Positions 53,116 to 62,560 of a stretch of DNA of 64,000 bases are shown one piece after another. The position numbers and the translations under genes were made by a program. Numbering within the stretch: position 1 is the first letter of the stretch; each line of letters starts with the position of its first letter. The notes beneath the pieces are model-generated. The model was not told the origin of the DNA and did no database searches. It saw only the letters and a list, made by a program, of their open reading frames with translations. The DNA comes from Ornithomonoglobus_A sp045532455. GTDB lineage: Bacteria > Bacillota > Clostridia > UBA1381. The DNA lies in the NCBI GenBank assembly GCA_045532455.1, contig JAZSFX010000012.1, positions 1-64,000 on the forward strand. The letters are read 5' to 3'.

Positions 53116-55374
53116 TTAATTACCTTTCTTAGTATATTTGTGCTTTTTTAACTTAAATATTATCTTATTAAGAGCGATTTGTTTTCTGTAATGTTTTTTT
53201 GAAAACTCTTCAAAACCAATTGACTTATATTCTTCAAACATTGCATTTCTTTTTGGAATAAGCTTATCGTGTGTTTTTATTTTGAATGCATATTCTAAAT
53301 ATTGTTTTTCCAAATTAAAAATTTCAAAGCTATCTTTTATTTTTTGTAAAACTTCTTCACCCTTATTGGTGTTTGTAAGCATACAGGAAATGCCCTTGTT
53401 ATCATTAATTTGTGGTTTGTATTTGTATATACCCCAAAAATCACCAATAGTAATATCTGCTTTATGATACATTGCTTTATTGCAGGTATAACAGGATTTT
53501 CTTAAAAGCATATTGTAAACCATACTTGCCAAAAAAAACCACTCACATCTGCCCACTGTATTTTTTTCTTTGTGTTTTTCATATTTTATGTTTATTCCAT
53601 GTTGCGACCAACCAAAAGTCTTTGTTCTGAATTGATAATCTTGTATGGTGTCTTTTAGTTTCTTTTCTTTATGTTCAAGATACTCTTTAAAAACCTTTGA
53701 TGATGGAACTCCATGGCAAAGGAAATCACATATAATAAGGTTTTTTTCTTCGCCAAAATATTTTCTTACACCTGCACATTGACAGGGTGTGCCGCAAAAG
53801 AGTACCATTCTATTATTGTTTAAAGCCTCTTTTATTTTTACTAATGAAGCATCTATATCACTTTCTGCATATTTGCTTCTTCTGAATTTTGTAAATTCAA
53901 TATCATCAGATGATGCATGAATAACACGTTTTTCTTTTTGATTAAAATATGCTGCTATAACAACACCGTTATTTTTTAATACATAATCACTTATGGCTGT
54001 AAACACACCGCCAGAGCTTGACAATTCTCTTATCTTTTCATCTTTATGCCAGCCATAATATGCCTTGCAATTTTCCTTTGTATTTTTATCTTCATCAACT
54101 ACATGGCATTTATTTAAACACAAACCGCAATTTGTGCACTTATCGCTATTAATATGAGGATATTTAAACCCCTCATCATTTTCTTCCATCTCAATTGCTC
54201 CAACAGGGCATATATTAGCGCAAGCCGTACAGCCTGTACAGCTATCACCTATAACACTTATATTTTCACCCCTTTGGAATTCTTTAATGTTTTGAGGCTT
54301 TTCTTTTTTTCTGCCGTTAAATATTACTTCTTTTAAATACTCTTGGGACTTCTCTTTTTGTATAATTCGTAGTTCTTCAACTCTTGCATAATCTATATCT
54401 GAAAAATCCACATTACAGTTTTCTTTTACAATTCTGTTTTGTAAACCCAGTGTTTTTAGAAGATTATCAATTCTTGATGGCATATCGGGATTTACTACTG
54501 CATAAAAAGGTTTTTGAGTTGCAATTGAAAGTGCTGTTCCATGAAATGAGCTTGTTATAACACACTGTGCGTTTTCGATTAAGCCAAGCAGTTCTCTTGG
54601 ACCTGCATCACGAACAATCTTGTTTTTATATATATGTCTGTATGCATCACTCGAAACAAGCACAATATCCAAACCAGATTGTTTATGTAGGTTTTTTAAC
54701 CACTTATTAAGCCATTTTGGACGATATAATATATAACAAAGTATATATGGCTTTTTTATTTTGGGTTGGGCTGCCATTTTATGCCACTCATCTTTATCCA
54801 ATAGTAAAACAGGGTCTATATTAACTTGGCTTTTTATGCCTAATTCTTTTTCTAATAAGTTTTTTGCATCTTCTTCTCTTACAGAAATATAATCGAAGTC
54901 ATTTAAATATTCCTTAAATATCTTTTTTGCACCCTCAGGAATATATGATATTCCAAGACTTGCCGCATACGAGGCTATTATCTTTTCTTTGTTTGCAAAT
55001 CTTAAAAAGAATTCGTCGCCTATATTAAGTGGATTCCATACCTGGTCGCTCCCTGCAATATACACCTCTGCCTGAGTAGGTTGTTTTTTTAATGCATTAA
55101 GGCTTGTATATTTATCCGTTAGGTCATACTGTGTAGCCATGAAATCTTCAAATTTCTTATAAGATGAGAGTATGTCCTTTTTATTAAACATAGTTAATAC
55201 GTTATTTATAAAACCACGCGGAGACTTCCACGAGGACATTAATTCTTTTTTTTGAGTTCTTAAATTTATTATTTTACAATCTGCTCCGAGTTTTTTTACA
55301 GTTGTTTGCAGAGCATACGCTTGTAACATTGCTCCAAAGTTATATGACGAATGTTTAGTTATTATATTTATCAT
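53116..55374 (-). CDS. Fusion of polysaccharide pyruvyltransferase, 2[4Fe-4S] ferredoxin and FrhB domains
   Basis: A 752-residue protein. Residues of about 10-345 match the polysaccharide pyruvyltransferase fold (Y-N-F-G-A-M-L-Q-A-Y-A-L near the start; S-S-F-H-G-T at 275-280). Residues 379-423 hold two Cys quartets (C379, C382, C385, C389 and C413, C416, C419, C423) for two [4Fe-4S] clusters. The rest resembles the coenzyme F420 hydrogenase/dehydrogenase beta (FrhB) family with F-C-G-T-P-C-Q-C at 526-533, C-H-G near 553 and C628/C631. The two halves are commonly separate neighbours in such loci. Pyruvyl transfer is a family inference; the redox partner and substrate are unknown. Confidence 0.85.
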   Translation of the reverse strand: MINIITKHSSYNFGAMLQAYALQTTVKKLGADCKIINLRTQKKELMSSWKSPRGFINNVLTMFNKKDILSSYKKFEDFMATQYDLTDKYTSLNALKKQPTQAEVYIAGSDQVWNPLNIGDEFFLRFANKEKIIASYAASLGISYIPEGAKKIFKEYLNDFDYISVREEDAKNLLEKELGIKSQVNIDPVLLLDKDEWHKMAAQPKIKKPYILCYILYRPKWLNKWLKNLHKQSGLDIVLVSSDAYRHIYKNKIVRDAGPRELLGLIENAQCVITSSFHGTALSIATQKPFYAVVNPDMPSRIDNLLKTLGLQNRIVKENCNVDFSDIDYARVEELRIIQKEKSQEYLKEVIFNGRKKEKPQNIKEFQRGENISVIGDSCTGCTACANICPVGAIEMEENDEGFKYPHINSDKCTNCGLCLNKCHVVDEDKNTKENCKAYYGWHKDEKIRELSSSGGVFTAISDYVLKNNGVVIAAYFNQKEKRVIHASSDDIEFTKFRRSKYAESDIDASLVKIKEALNNNRMVLFCGTPCQCAGVRKYFGEEKNLIICDFLCHGVPSSKVFKEYLEHKEKKLKDTIQDYQFRTKTFGWSQHGINIKYEKHKEKNTVGRCEWFFLASMVYNMLLRKSCYTCNKAMYHKADITIGDFWGIYKYKPQINDNKGISCMLTNTNKGEEVLQKIKDSFEIFNLEKQYLEYAFKIKTHDKLIPKRNAMFEEYKSIGFEEFSKKHYRKQIALNKIIFKLKKHKYTKKGN

Positions 55375-55404
55375 TGAAGCTCCATCCTTTTTAATATAAA
55401 AATA

Positions 55405-56496
55405 TTATTGCCAAAAAAATTCATATGCGGGTGTTTTAAATGCAATAAAATATGTAAATACAAATATTATAGTGGAATAAACAATAAACCTATCTCTTTT
55501 TCCTTTAAAAGTTTCAACAACTAATGGCAACAAAAACATCAATTGAAACGCAAAGTCATATACCAACCTCATCGACGTAGGACTTACCATAGCAAATGGT
55601 ATCATTACAGCTGTCATTATTAGTCCATTACAATATATTCTTGCTTCGGGGTGATTTACAATAAAATACTTATATTTCCACATAACCAAGACTGATATTA
55701 TAACAAACATCATCAAAAAATTTCTTTGAGTGAAATTATCCATACCAGTATATTCTTCATAGCCAACCCAGACCTTTACAAGTTCAAAAATCTGGTTTCT
55801 GAATACAATCATTACACATACAGCTATTATGGTATAAAAAACATATCCTTTTTTTATTTTCCATTGTGATATAAAATAGAACGGTATAAATACCAGAGTT
55901 GTTTTGTGGAATAGCGATGATATTAAAACCAATATCAAGAATGGTATAAATTTTCTTTTCTTTATATACTCATACGACCATAAAATCCCTATTGCTACCG
56001 ATATAACCTGTCTGTATCCCGTTAGCGAAAACATATTATAGAACATTCCGTTATACAATACAAAGCTTAAAAATGGATCTTCGGAGTTTCTGTATATAAA
56101 TACACCCATAGAACTCATAAATATTATTGCAACAATAAATTTATATACTACATGATTTGTGGATATCATACTTACCAGTTTTTCAAATATAACATATCCG
56201 GGTTCATAACCATATCCATAATCTCCAAAATAGAAATCCTTAAAATATTTCCATATATCACTCCATGAAAACTTTATATTTTCATCAAAAATTCTCATAT
56301 AGTTTGATGTATCACTTCCGACACTGTCTGCTCTGAGTCCCGAAATAAGAATCCACTGTATACATGCAATTATAACAAAATATCCTCTTAATTCCATAAG
56401 CCTTGCCTGAGTGTTTTTTGGATTACTTCTTGGCTTATATATGAACACTGTTGCTGTTATTAAATTAAGTATAAAATTTAGTAAAAATATATTCAT
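55405..56496 (-). CDS. EpsG family polysaccharide polymerase-like membrane protein
   Basis: Multi-pass membrane protein of 363 residues with about nine to ten helices. The S-D-T-x-x-Y motif in a loop near residue 63-68 and the T-G-Y-R-Q motif near 158-162 match EpsG/Wzy proteins, making this the likely repeat-unit polymerase of the locus. It follows a decayed glycosyltransferase fragment. Confidence 0.85.
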   Translation of the reverse strand: MNIFLLNFILNLITATVFIYKPRSNPKNTQARLMELRGYFVIIACIQWILISGLRADSVGSDTSNYMRIFDENIKFSWSDIWKYFKDFYFGDYGYGYEPGYVIFEKLVSMISTNHVVYKFIVAIIFMSSMGVFIYRNSEDPFLSFVLYNGMFYNMFSLTGYRQVISVAIGILWSYEYIKKRKFIPFLILVLISSLFHKTTLVFIPFYFISQWKIKKGYVFYTIIAVCVMIVFRNQIFELVKVWVGYEEYTGMDNFTQRNFLMMFVIISVLVMWKYKYFIVNHPEARIYCNGLIMTAVMIPFAMVSPTSMRLVYDFAFQLMFLLPLVVETFKGKRDRFIVYSTIIFVFTYFIAFKTPAYEFFWQ

Positions 56497-56514
56497 TATT
56501 TAAGTTATCCTTTA

Positions 56515-56707
56515 ATTAGTTTTTCTAACATATCTTTTTTATATTTATTAACCACGTATAAGTTTACCAAAATCATTTAATAGCCGTTGTTATATATCCT
56601 GTATGATGGGGTCCTTTATTACGCTCATTTAGTAATCTACTTATGTTTTCTGCTATTGTCCCGGTACTGCCCATACCACTAACAGAATTAATCTGAACTA
56701 CTTTCAT
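56515..56707 (-). pseudogene. Glycosyltransferase (WcaC-like) gene remnant
   Basis: An ATG at 56707, sharing one base with the stop of the upstream GT2 gene, opens a 44-codon reading frame ending TGA at 56575-56573. Its first 30 residues (M-K-V-V-Q-I-N-S-V-S-G-M-G-S-T-G start) match the N-terminus of the intact family-4 enzyme at 44330-45508, which has 392 residues. A second frame before EpsG ends in a lysine-rich tail typical of the C-terminus of such enzymes (stop at 56517-56515). Only the two ends remain; the middle has been deleted. Confidence 0.7.
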
Positions 56708-57648
56708 TAACTTCTTACACCTTTCAATTCCAAAAAATACTTATAAATATTTTTTACTACTTGCCTTACACTCCCCCAAATAATATACTTAATACTGTTT
56801 AGTATCATAAAAAAATCTAATTTACCATTTTTTTTAAGTATCTCTTTTACAACCATTCTTTCCTCATTGCATTGTGTTTTTGAATACAAGTACAAATGTA
56901 GCTTCAAAAAAATCATATTTTTATTATCTAAATTTAAAGACAAGAGAAAGTCTATATGTTTTTTTGCCATAGTTTTACGCTCGGTGTAATATAGTTGTGG
57001 AAATCTGTTTGTTACCTGCATTTTATGCACTCTATTTTTCACTAACTCATCCTTAATACAAATAAACCTATAGTCATAATACATCATTCTAAACCACAAA
57101 TCGTAATCTTGAATATAACGCATCTTTTCATCAAATCCTCCAACCACTTGGAATACAGATCTTGGAATTAGAAAAGCAAGACCATTCAATGTATAACCCG
57201 ATAAATGCAGTTTGAACAAACCAACACCATCAACTGTATTGTTTATTTTTTTAGTGTGATACCTTATTCGATTTCCTTTCTCATCAATTAATATACCAGA
57301 ACATATTACCACATCCTTGTCATTGGTTATTAACGAAATTTCCTTTTTGATTTTATTTTCGTCATACAAATCATCATGTGACAGCCAAGAAAAATAATCT
57401 CCTTTCATCTTTTTTATTCCATAATTTAACGCAGATGATACTCCACCATTTTCTTTACTATAATATGTTATTTTATCACCAAAGCTTAAAGCTATTTTTT
57501 CCGTTGCACCATCATCATTTGATCCATCATTAACAACAATAATTTCTATATTTTCATAAGTCTGCGCAAGAGCGCTTTTAATTGCGTCACTTAAATAATT
57601 TGAACCATTATATACCGGTATTATTATTGATACTAACGGTTTTTTCAT
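56707..57648 (-). CDS. Glycosyltransferase family 2
   Basis: GT-A enzyme of 313 residues with I-I-P-V-Y-N-G-S-N-Y, V-N-D-G-S-N-D and a W-L-S-H-D-D-L metal motif. The ATG at 57648 has AAGGAGG at 8 nt. Its first 23 bases after the start region are shared exactly with the next GT2 gene (57614-57636 and 58679-58701). AT-rich compared with the flanking biosynthetic genes, by eye. Confidence 0.88.
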   Translation of the reverse strand: MKKPLVSIIIPVYNGSNYLSDAIKSALAQTYENIEIIVVNDGSNDDGATEKIALSFGDKITYYSKENGGVSSALNYGIKKMKGDYFSWLSHDDLYDENKIKKEISLITNDKDVVICSGILIDEKGNRIRYHTKKINNTVDGVGLFKLHLSGYTLNGLAFLIPRSVFQVVGGFDEKMRYIQDYDLWFRMMYYDYRFICIKDELVKNRVHKMQVTNRFPQLYYTERKTMAKKHIDFLLSLNLDNKNMIFLKLHLYLYSKTQCNEERMVVKEILKKNGKLDFFMILNSIKYIIWGSVRQVVKNIYKYFLELKGVRS

Positions 57649-57672
57649 GAGCGTTTCCTCCTTATAACACAT

Positions 57673-58713
57673 TTATCTTTTTATTAGCTCATTCATTATC
57701 AACAACAAAATATATACTCCTGTTGCAATATTATATTTAGCACAACCATAAAAAATTTTCCATTGCATTGGTAATTTATCAAAATTCAAATTATTATATG
57801 CCTTTTGATACCTTTTATCCGAAATAATTTTCTTAATTTCTTTTATCTTACCTTTTTTTAATTTTAATATATTTAATCCATACCCAACCAACTCAAATGC
57901 AGTTCTGTTGTTCAATGCTTCAAGATATTCATCTGATAAATTATTTTCTAAAATACACTTATGCATATGATCTAATATTTTTTCATGCTTTGTTTTTAAA
58001 TCACTTTTATATACTGTAGTTACAGAGATTTCATTATCCTTTCTGTAGTGGTATAAATACTTATTTATATACACTGCCTTTCTTATATTATTAAACACCT
58101 CTATGTTAAATAATCCATCTTCAAAAGTACCAATTTCTCTTATATCATAAAATCTAATATCTCTTATGGATTCCGTCTTGTATAACTTCATACACACTGG
58201 AGAAAGTGCATCCATTTTGTCTGGTTCCGTCAGCTCATCACCAACCATTCCAAACATCCTACGATGCAACCTTCTCTTAATATCATTTTCTTCAAAGACG
58301 ATGTCATTTTTAAATATATTTTTGGGTTTTGAAACATTTCCAAACTCACGTATGTAATCCCACATTACAACATCTGCGTTATGCATTTTAATTGAATTAA
58401 CTGCAATATCACAGGCAACTAATTCTATCCAATCATCTGCATCAACAAACATTACATATTCGCCTTGTACATATTCCAATGCATTATTACGTGCAACAGA
58501 TACTCCTGAATTTTTTTGATTTAATACTTTTATTCTGCTGTCATTTTTTGAATAATCCTGCAAAATATTTAATGAAAAATCCGTACTCCCGTCATTAACA
58601 CAAATAATTTCTATATTATCGTATGTTTGGTTTATAATACTGTCAATACACTTAGGTAAATACTTTTGGGCATTGTAAACCGGTATTATTATTGATACTA
58701 ATGGTTTATTCAT
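57673..58713 (-). CDS. Glycosyltransferase family 2
   Basis: GT-A enzyme of 346 residues with I-I-P-V-Y-N-A-Q-K-Y, V-N-D-G-S-T-D and F-V-D-A-D-D-W motifs and a Y-L-Y-H-Y-R-K segment near 220. The ribosome-binding site GGAGAAG (6-nt spacing) lies inside the decayed gene upstream, whose stop codon overlaps the first codons here. Confidence 0.88.
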   Translation of the reverse strand: MNKPLVSIIIPVYNAQKYLPKCIDSIINQTYDNIEIICVNDGSTDFSLNILQDYSKNDSRIKVLNQKNSGVSVARNNALEYVQGEYVMFVDADDWIELVACDIAVNSIKMHNADVVMWDYIREFGNVSKPKNIFKNDIVFEENDIKRRLHRRMFGMVGDELTEPDKMDALSPVCMKLYKTESIRDIRFYDIREIGTFEDGLFNIEVFNNIRKAVYINKYLYHYRKDNEISVTTVYKSDLKTKHEKILDHMHKCILENNLSDEYLEALNNRTAFELVGYGLNILKLKKGKIKEIKKIISDKRYQKAYNNLNFDKLPMQWKIFYGCAKYNIATGVYILLLIMNELIKR

Positions 58714-58900
58714 ATATCTCTTCTCCGTATATTTCCCTCATTATTCCTACAACGTTCTTTGCATCGAATGTTTTTACTCTTTCCATTCCTGAACATGCCC
58801 TGGTTTTTTCGCAAATGCTCATCGATATATAATGTTTTTAGCAAAACCAGCAACATCATTATAATTACAGCTATATCCACACTTATCATCAATTTTTACG
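58706..58900 (-). pseudogene. Frameshifted C-terminal remnant of a family-4 glycosyltransferase
   Basis: Reading the minus strand from about 58900, one frame gives C-G-Y-S-C-N-Y-N-D-V-A-G-F-A-K-N-I-I-Y, the usual donor-site-to-tail segment of GT4 enzymes; another frame then gives I-D-E-H-L-R-K-N; a third gives M-E-R-V-K-T-F-D-A-K-N-V-V-G-I-M-R-E-I-Y and a TAA at 58708-58706. At least one or two frameshifts separate these blocks and no N-terminal part is left. The AT-rich stretch 58901-59026 holds nothing I can recognise. Confidence 0.65.
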
Positions 58901-59026
58901 AACAATTTAAAAAAATTAAGCAAGAAATTAAAAATATAAAAATAAATGTTGTAAATAAACTTCAAGTGCTTAATCAAAACTATTAATTTTTCCTTCAAAA
59001 AAATCACCATCCAATGTTTTTATATG

Positions 59027-60163
59027 TTACACTTGTATAAGTTTTTCCTTTCTTTCAATAATCTTTTCGCATAAAATTTCACTGTCAAATTTACTTCTTA
59101 CAAACTCGACACAATTACCCGACATTTCCGTTGCTAAATCCGGATTATTTAAGAATTTTGACATTTCCTTAGCTAATTCATCTATATTACCCACTTCGAC
59201 TGTAAATGCTGTTTTACCAACATCAACTACATCAATAGGTCCAGGAATGTTTGTTACAATAGCCGGAACTCCCATTGCGGCCGACTCTGCAATAACCATT
59301 CCAAAGCCTTCACGGTAGCTTGGCAACAACAAAACATCTATTGCAGCGTAATAACATTCTATGTCTAAAACACTATCACAAATAATAATATCCGGATTTT
59401 CAAGAGCATAATTCCACACTACACTGTCAAGAGTTTTAATACCTTCCGCATCGCCGATTATAATAAGCTTACATTTCTTATCTGTATGCCTGAATGCTTG
59501 TATTATCTCATTAATTCCCTTATCTCTTGTAATTCTTCCTACAAATCCAAAGACAAAATCATCTTCTTTTAGGTTTAATTTCTGACGTATAGCTTTACGC
59601 CATTCAAATTTTTTTGAAACATCAAATCTATGTAAATCAACACCACCTGTGCTACCATTCCATACAATAGTTGCTTTTTCAGGCATAAAAAGCTTTTCAC
59701 GAATGCACATTTCCAAATTTGATTGGGTTATACATTCTATATGAGTTGACAATACGCATGTTAGTTTTTCCAATATCCTAAATATATTCTTTGTTATTCC
59801 ATTAAAACCCAGATACCTTAATCCCATAAGATGATAATTCCGTATTTTTATCTTTGCAATTTTTGCTGCAATAGATGCGCAAAACGCGGCATTTGGTGTA
59901 GAATATTGTACTATATCAAATTTTTCTTTTTTAAATACCCTTGTCAAATCTATAATAGACTTGAACAACGTACCCGGTGATATACCACGGGCAATATTAA
60001 TCGGTACGTATTTTACATTCTCACCAAGTTGATATTTTAAATTATCATCCGGTGAACATATTACGGTTACCTCATACCCTTTTGAAGCAATATCCTTAAT
60101 TTGTGGCACAAAAAACGCTTTAATCGTAAGTGCAATGGTGGTTACATAACATATCTTTTTCAT
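59027..60163 (-). CDS. Glycosyltransferase family 4 (PglA-like)
   Basis: GT-B enzyme of 378 residues. The donor-site motif P-S-Y-R-E-G-F-G-M-V-I-A-E-S-A-A-M-G-V-P-A-I is intact, and F-V-G-R-I-T-R-D-K-G precedes it. Its place after the PglC/PglD-like genes and its resemblance to PglA suggest that it adds the second sugar to the lipid-linked first sugar; this is context-based. The ribosome-binding site is weak. Confidence 0.86.
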   Translation of the reverse strand: MKKICYVTTIALTIKAFFVPQIKDIASKGYEVTVICSPDDNLKYQLGENVKYVPINIARGISPGTLFKSIIDLTRVFKKEKFDIVQYSTPNAAFCASIAAKIAKIKIRNYHLMGLRYLGFNGITKNIFRILEKLTCVLSTHIECITQSNLEMCIREKLFMPEKATIVWNGSTGGVDLHRFDVSKKFEWRKAIRQKLNLKEDDFVFGFVGRITRDKGINEIIQAFRHTDKKCKLIIIGDAEGIKTLDSVVWNYALENPDIIICDSVLDIECYYAAIDVLLLPSYREGFGMVIAESAAMGVPAIVTNIPGPIDVVDVGKTAFTVEVGNIDELAKEMSKFLNNPDLATEMSGNCVEFVRSKFDSEILCEKIIERKEKLIQV

Positions 60164-60181
60164 AAAAAAACTAACCTAATT

Positions 60182-60781
60182 CTACATTCTTTTTGCCGGA
60201 ACACCGCAATATGTACCTTCCTGCATAATATCCTCAACAACTGCAGCACCAACCCCAATTACGCAATTTTTTGTTATTGAAGTGTTGTTTCTGATTGTTG
60301 CACCTGCACCTATATGTGTGCAATCACCCACACACACTGTTCCGCACAGCGCCGCCTTTGGCGAAAGGTGAACAAAATCACCTAAAACATTATCATGTTC
60401 AACAACAGAGCCACTGTTGATAATACAATGCTTGCCAATTTGAGTTGATACATTTATTACAGCACCTGCCATTACGCAAGTCCCCTCCCCGATTACAACA
60501 TCCCTAGCTATTATTGCATTTGGATGTATTGCGGTATAATAATCGAGTTTATATTGTGTTGCTATTATTTGTCTTATTTTGTTGTTTCCTATTGCTATTA
60601 TGAATTTCTTATCAGTATACTTTTTACAATCTGAAGTTACACCAAGCATTGGATAATTTAGAATTTGATTCGAAGGAGGATTATCATCAAGAAATCCAAT
60701 TACTGTATCTCCTGATTTTTCTATAATATCAGCTATTACCTTTCCATGTCCTCCGGCACCGATTATAACTACCTCAGCCAT
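60182..60781 (-). CDS. PglD/NeuD-type sugar O/N-acetyltransferase
   Basis: Left-handed beta-helix acetyltransferase of 199 residues. A small Rossmann-like N-terminal domain (I-I-G-A-G-G-H-G-K-V-I-A-D) is followed by hexapeptide repeats from about 85, with the catalytic His in V-V-E-H-D. Between a PglC-like gene (8-nt overlap) and near a PglE-like gene, it most likely N-acetylates UDP-4-amino-4,6-dideoxy-GlcNAc to UDP-diacetylbacillosamine. Confidence 0.87.
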   Translation of the reverse strand: MAEVVIIGAGGHGKVIADIIEKSGDTVIGFLDDNPPSNQILNYPMLGVTSDCKKYTDKKFIIAIGNNKIRQIIATQYKLDYYTAIHPNAIIARDVVIGEGTCVMAGAVINVSTQIGKHCIINSGSVVEHDNVLGDFVHLSPKAALCGTVCVGDCTHIGAGATIRNNTSITKNCVIGVGAAVVEDIMQEGTYCGVPAKRM

Positions 60782-61397
60782 TTATCTGCTCCTCTGTTCC
60801 CATAAATTCACCTATTGTTACCTGTCCCTGTGCATTTATTCCTTCTTCTTTTACAAAAGCTTTCCATACAGTTAAAAATATTATTTTTACATCTCCTATA
60901 AATGTAACATTTTCTATGTACTTGACATCCCAATCAAACTTTTCTTCCCACGATATAGCATTTCTGCCATTCACTTGTGCCAGACCGCTTAGTCCTGGAC
61001 GTACCTCGTGGCGTCTTCTCTGATGTTCGTTATATCGTTCAAGATAGCTGACAAGCAATGGTCTTGGGCCTACAACGCTCATATCTCCTCTAAGGATATT
61101 AAACGCCTCGGGCAATTCATCTAAGCTTGTTTTTCTTAAGAGTTTTCCAAACTTTGTTAAACGAACTTCGTCAGGCAACAAATCCCCATTCTCATCACGT
61201 TGGTCTGTCATAGTGCGAAATTTGTACAGGTTAAAGATTTTTTCATCCTTACCCGGTCTGGGTTGTTTGAATATAACAGGACTGCCGAGTTTTATACGTA
61301 CAAGTATTGCAACAATTATGTACAACCACGAAAAAACAATGATTGCCGCAAGAGCACACAATATATCAACAAAGCGTTTAAAATATTTTCTGTACAT
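60774..61397 (-). CDS. Initiating phosphoglycosyltransferase (PglC-like sugar transferase)
   Basis: Monotopic membrane transferase of 207 residues that loads the first sugar phosphate on undecaprenyl phosphate. One N-terminal membrane re-entrant segment (about 10-33), the Y-K-F-R-T-M motif, the catalytic Asp-Glu pair in S-L-D-E-L-P-E and the V-G-P-R-P motif are present. Length fits the short PglC form, without the long WcaJ N-terminus. The ATG at 61397 shares its A with the upstream TGA; TTG at 61400 is rejected. Confidence 0.92.
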   Translation of the reverse strand: MYRKYFKRFVDILCALAAIIVFSWLYIIVAILVRIKLGSPVIFKQPRPGKDEKIFNLYKFRTMTDQRDENGDLLPDEVRLTKFGKLLRKTSLDELPEAFNILRGDMSVVGPRPLLVSYLERYNEHQRRRHEVRPGLSGLAQVNGRNAISWEEKFDWDVKYIENVTFIGDVKIIFLTVWKAFVKEEGINAQGQVTIGEFMGTEEQING

Positions 61398-62524
61398 CAA
61401 AACATCTCCTTGATGATTTTAATAATTTCATCATGCTCTTGTGGAGTCATTTGCGGATAGAAATCGCTCGGCAGACAAATTCCACGTTTGAAAATATCAT
61501 CACTTACGCTCGAACCGTCGTCATTATGCGCAAAATAATCACAATTCTTGTAGAACGGTTGCATATGCATTGGTTTCCAGACCGGTCTTGTTTCTATGTT
61601 TTCTTCAGCTAATCTATCCATAATGTCAAACGGACTTACATTGCATTCCTTATCAACAGTCGCAACACTCAACCAATGATTTGGCTTTGTGTTATCCTCA
61701 TACGGTTGCATAGTTAAAGGAATGTCTTTGAATGATTCTCTATATTTATTATATATATCGGTTTTCTGTTTTACGTGGTCCTCCAAAACCGTCAGCTGAC
61801 CTCTGCCTATGCCGGCAACTACATTACTCATTCGGTAATTGTAGCCAAGCTCCTCATGTTGATACCAACGTGCCGGCTCTCTTGACTGCGTTATCCATTT
61901 TAAAACCAATTTTAATTTATCTGTATCATCACTAAGAAGCATACCGCCACCAGAGGTTGTTATGATTTTATTACCGTTAAATGATAACGCGCTGTATTCT
62001 CCAAACGAGCCAAGCTTTTTACCGTGATACTCACCACCAAGACCCTCGGCTGCATCTTCAACAATAGGTGTATTGTGTTCTTTGCATATTTGAATAATTT
62101 CATCCATTTTTGCGGGTGTACCGTACAAATGTACAACAACAACCGCTTTTGGTGCAGGATACTTCTCGAATGCCTTTTTTAAAGCCTGCGGGCTCATATT
62201 CCATGTATCAGGCTCACTGTCTATAAAAACCGGTGTTGCATTCTGGTACACAATTGGATTTGCGCTCGCACTAAAGGTCATCGACTGACAGAACACCACA
62301 TCTCCCTCTTTTATATCCAAAGCACGATATGCCATATGTAATGCAGCAGTACCTGCATTCATTGCAACTGCACCTTTTGTTCCAATATAGTTCTTTACTT
62401 CATTTTCAAACTCGCTTACATTTTTTCCCAAAGGTGCAATCCAGTTAGTATCAAATGCCTCTTTTATAAACTCCTGTTCTTTACCACACATACAGGGCGA
62501 GGAAAGATATATTTTTCTATTCAT
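61397..62524 (-). CDS. DegT/DnrJ/EryC1 sugar aminotransferase (PglE-like)
   Basis: PLP-dependent aminotransferase of 375 residues, with N-A-G-T-A-A-L-H near 56-63, E-D-A-A-E-G near 157-162 and the PLP Lys in S-F-N-G-N-K-I-I-T-T-S-G-G-G near residue 187. The first gene of the polysaccharide locus; GGAGG at 7-nt spacing. With the PglD- and PglC-like genes next to it, it likely makes the 4-amino sugar precursor of bacillosamine. Confidence 0.9.
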   Translation of the reverse strand: MNRKIYLSSPCMCGKEQEFIKEAFDTNWIAPLGKNVSEFENEVKNYIGTKGAVAMNAGTAALHMAYRALDIKEGDVVFCQSMTFSASANPIVYQNATPVFIDSEPDTWNMSPQALKKAFEKYPAPKAVVVVHLYGTPAKMDEIIQICKEHNTPIVEDAAEGLGGEYHGKKLGSFGEYSALSFNGNKIITTSGGGMLLSDDTDKLKLVLKWITQSREPARWYQHEELGYNYRMSNVVAGIGRGQLTVLEDHVKQKTDIYNKYRESFKDIPLTMQPYEDNTKPNHWLSVATVDKECNVSPFDIMDRLAEENIETRPVWKPMHMQPFYKNCDYFAHNDDGSSVSDDIFKRGICLPSDFYPQMTPQEHDEIIKIIKEMF

Positions 62525-62560
62525 TTGTTTCCTCCGTATATATACAATAATCCATCTTTT

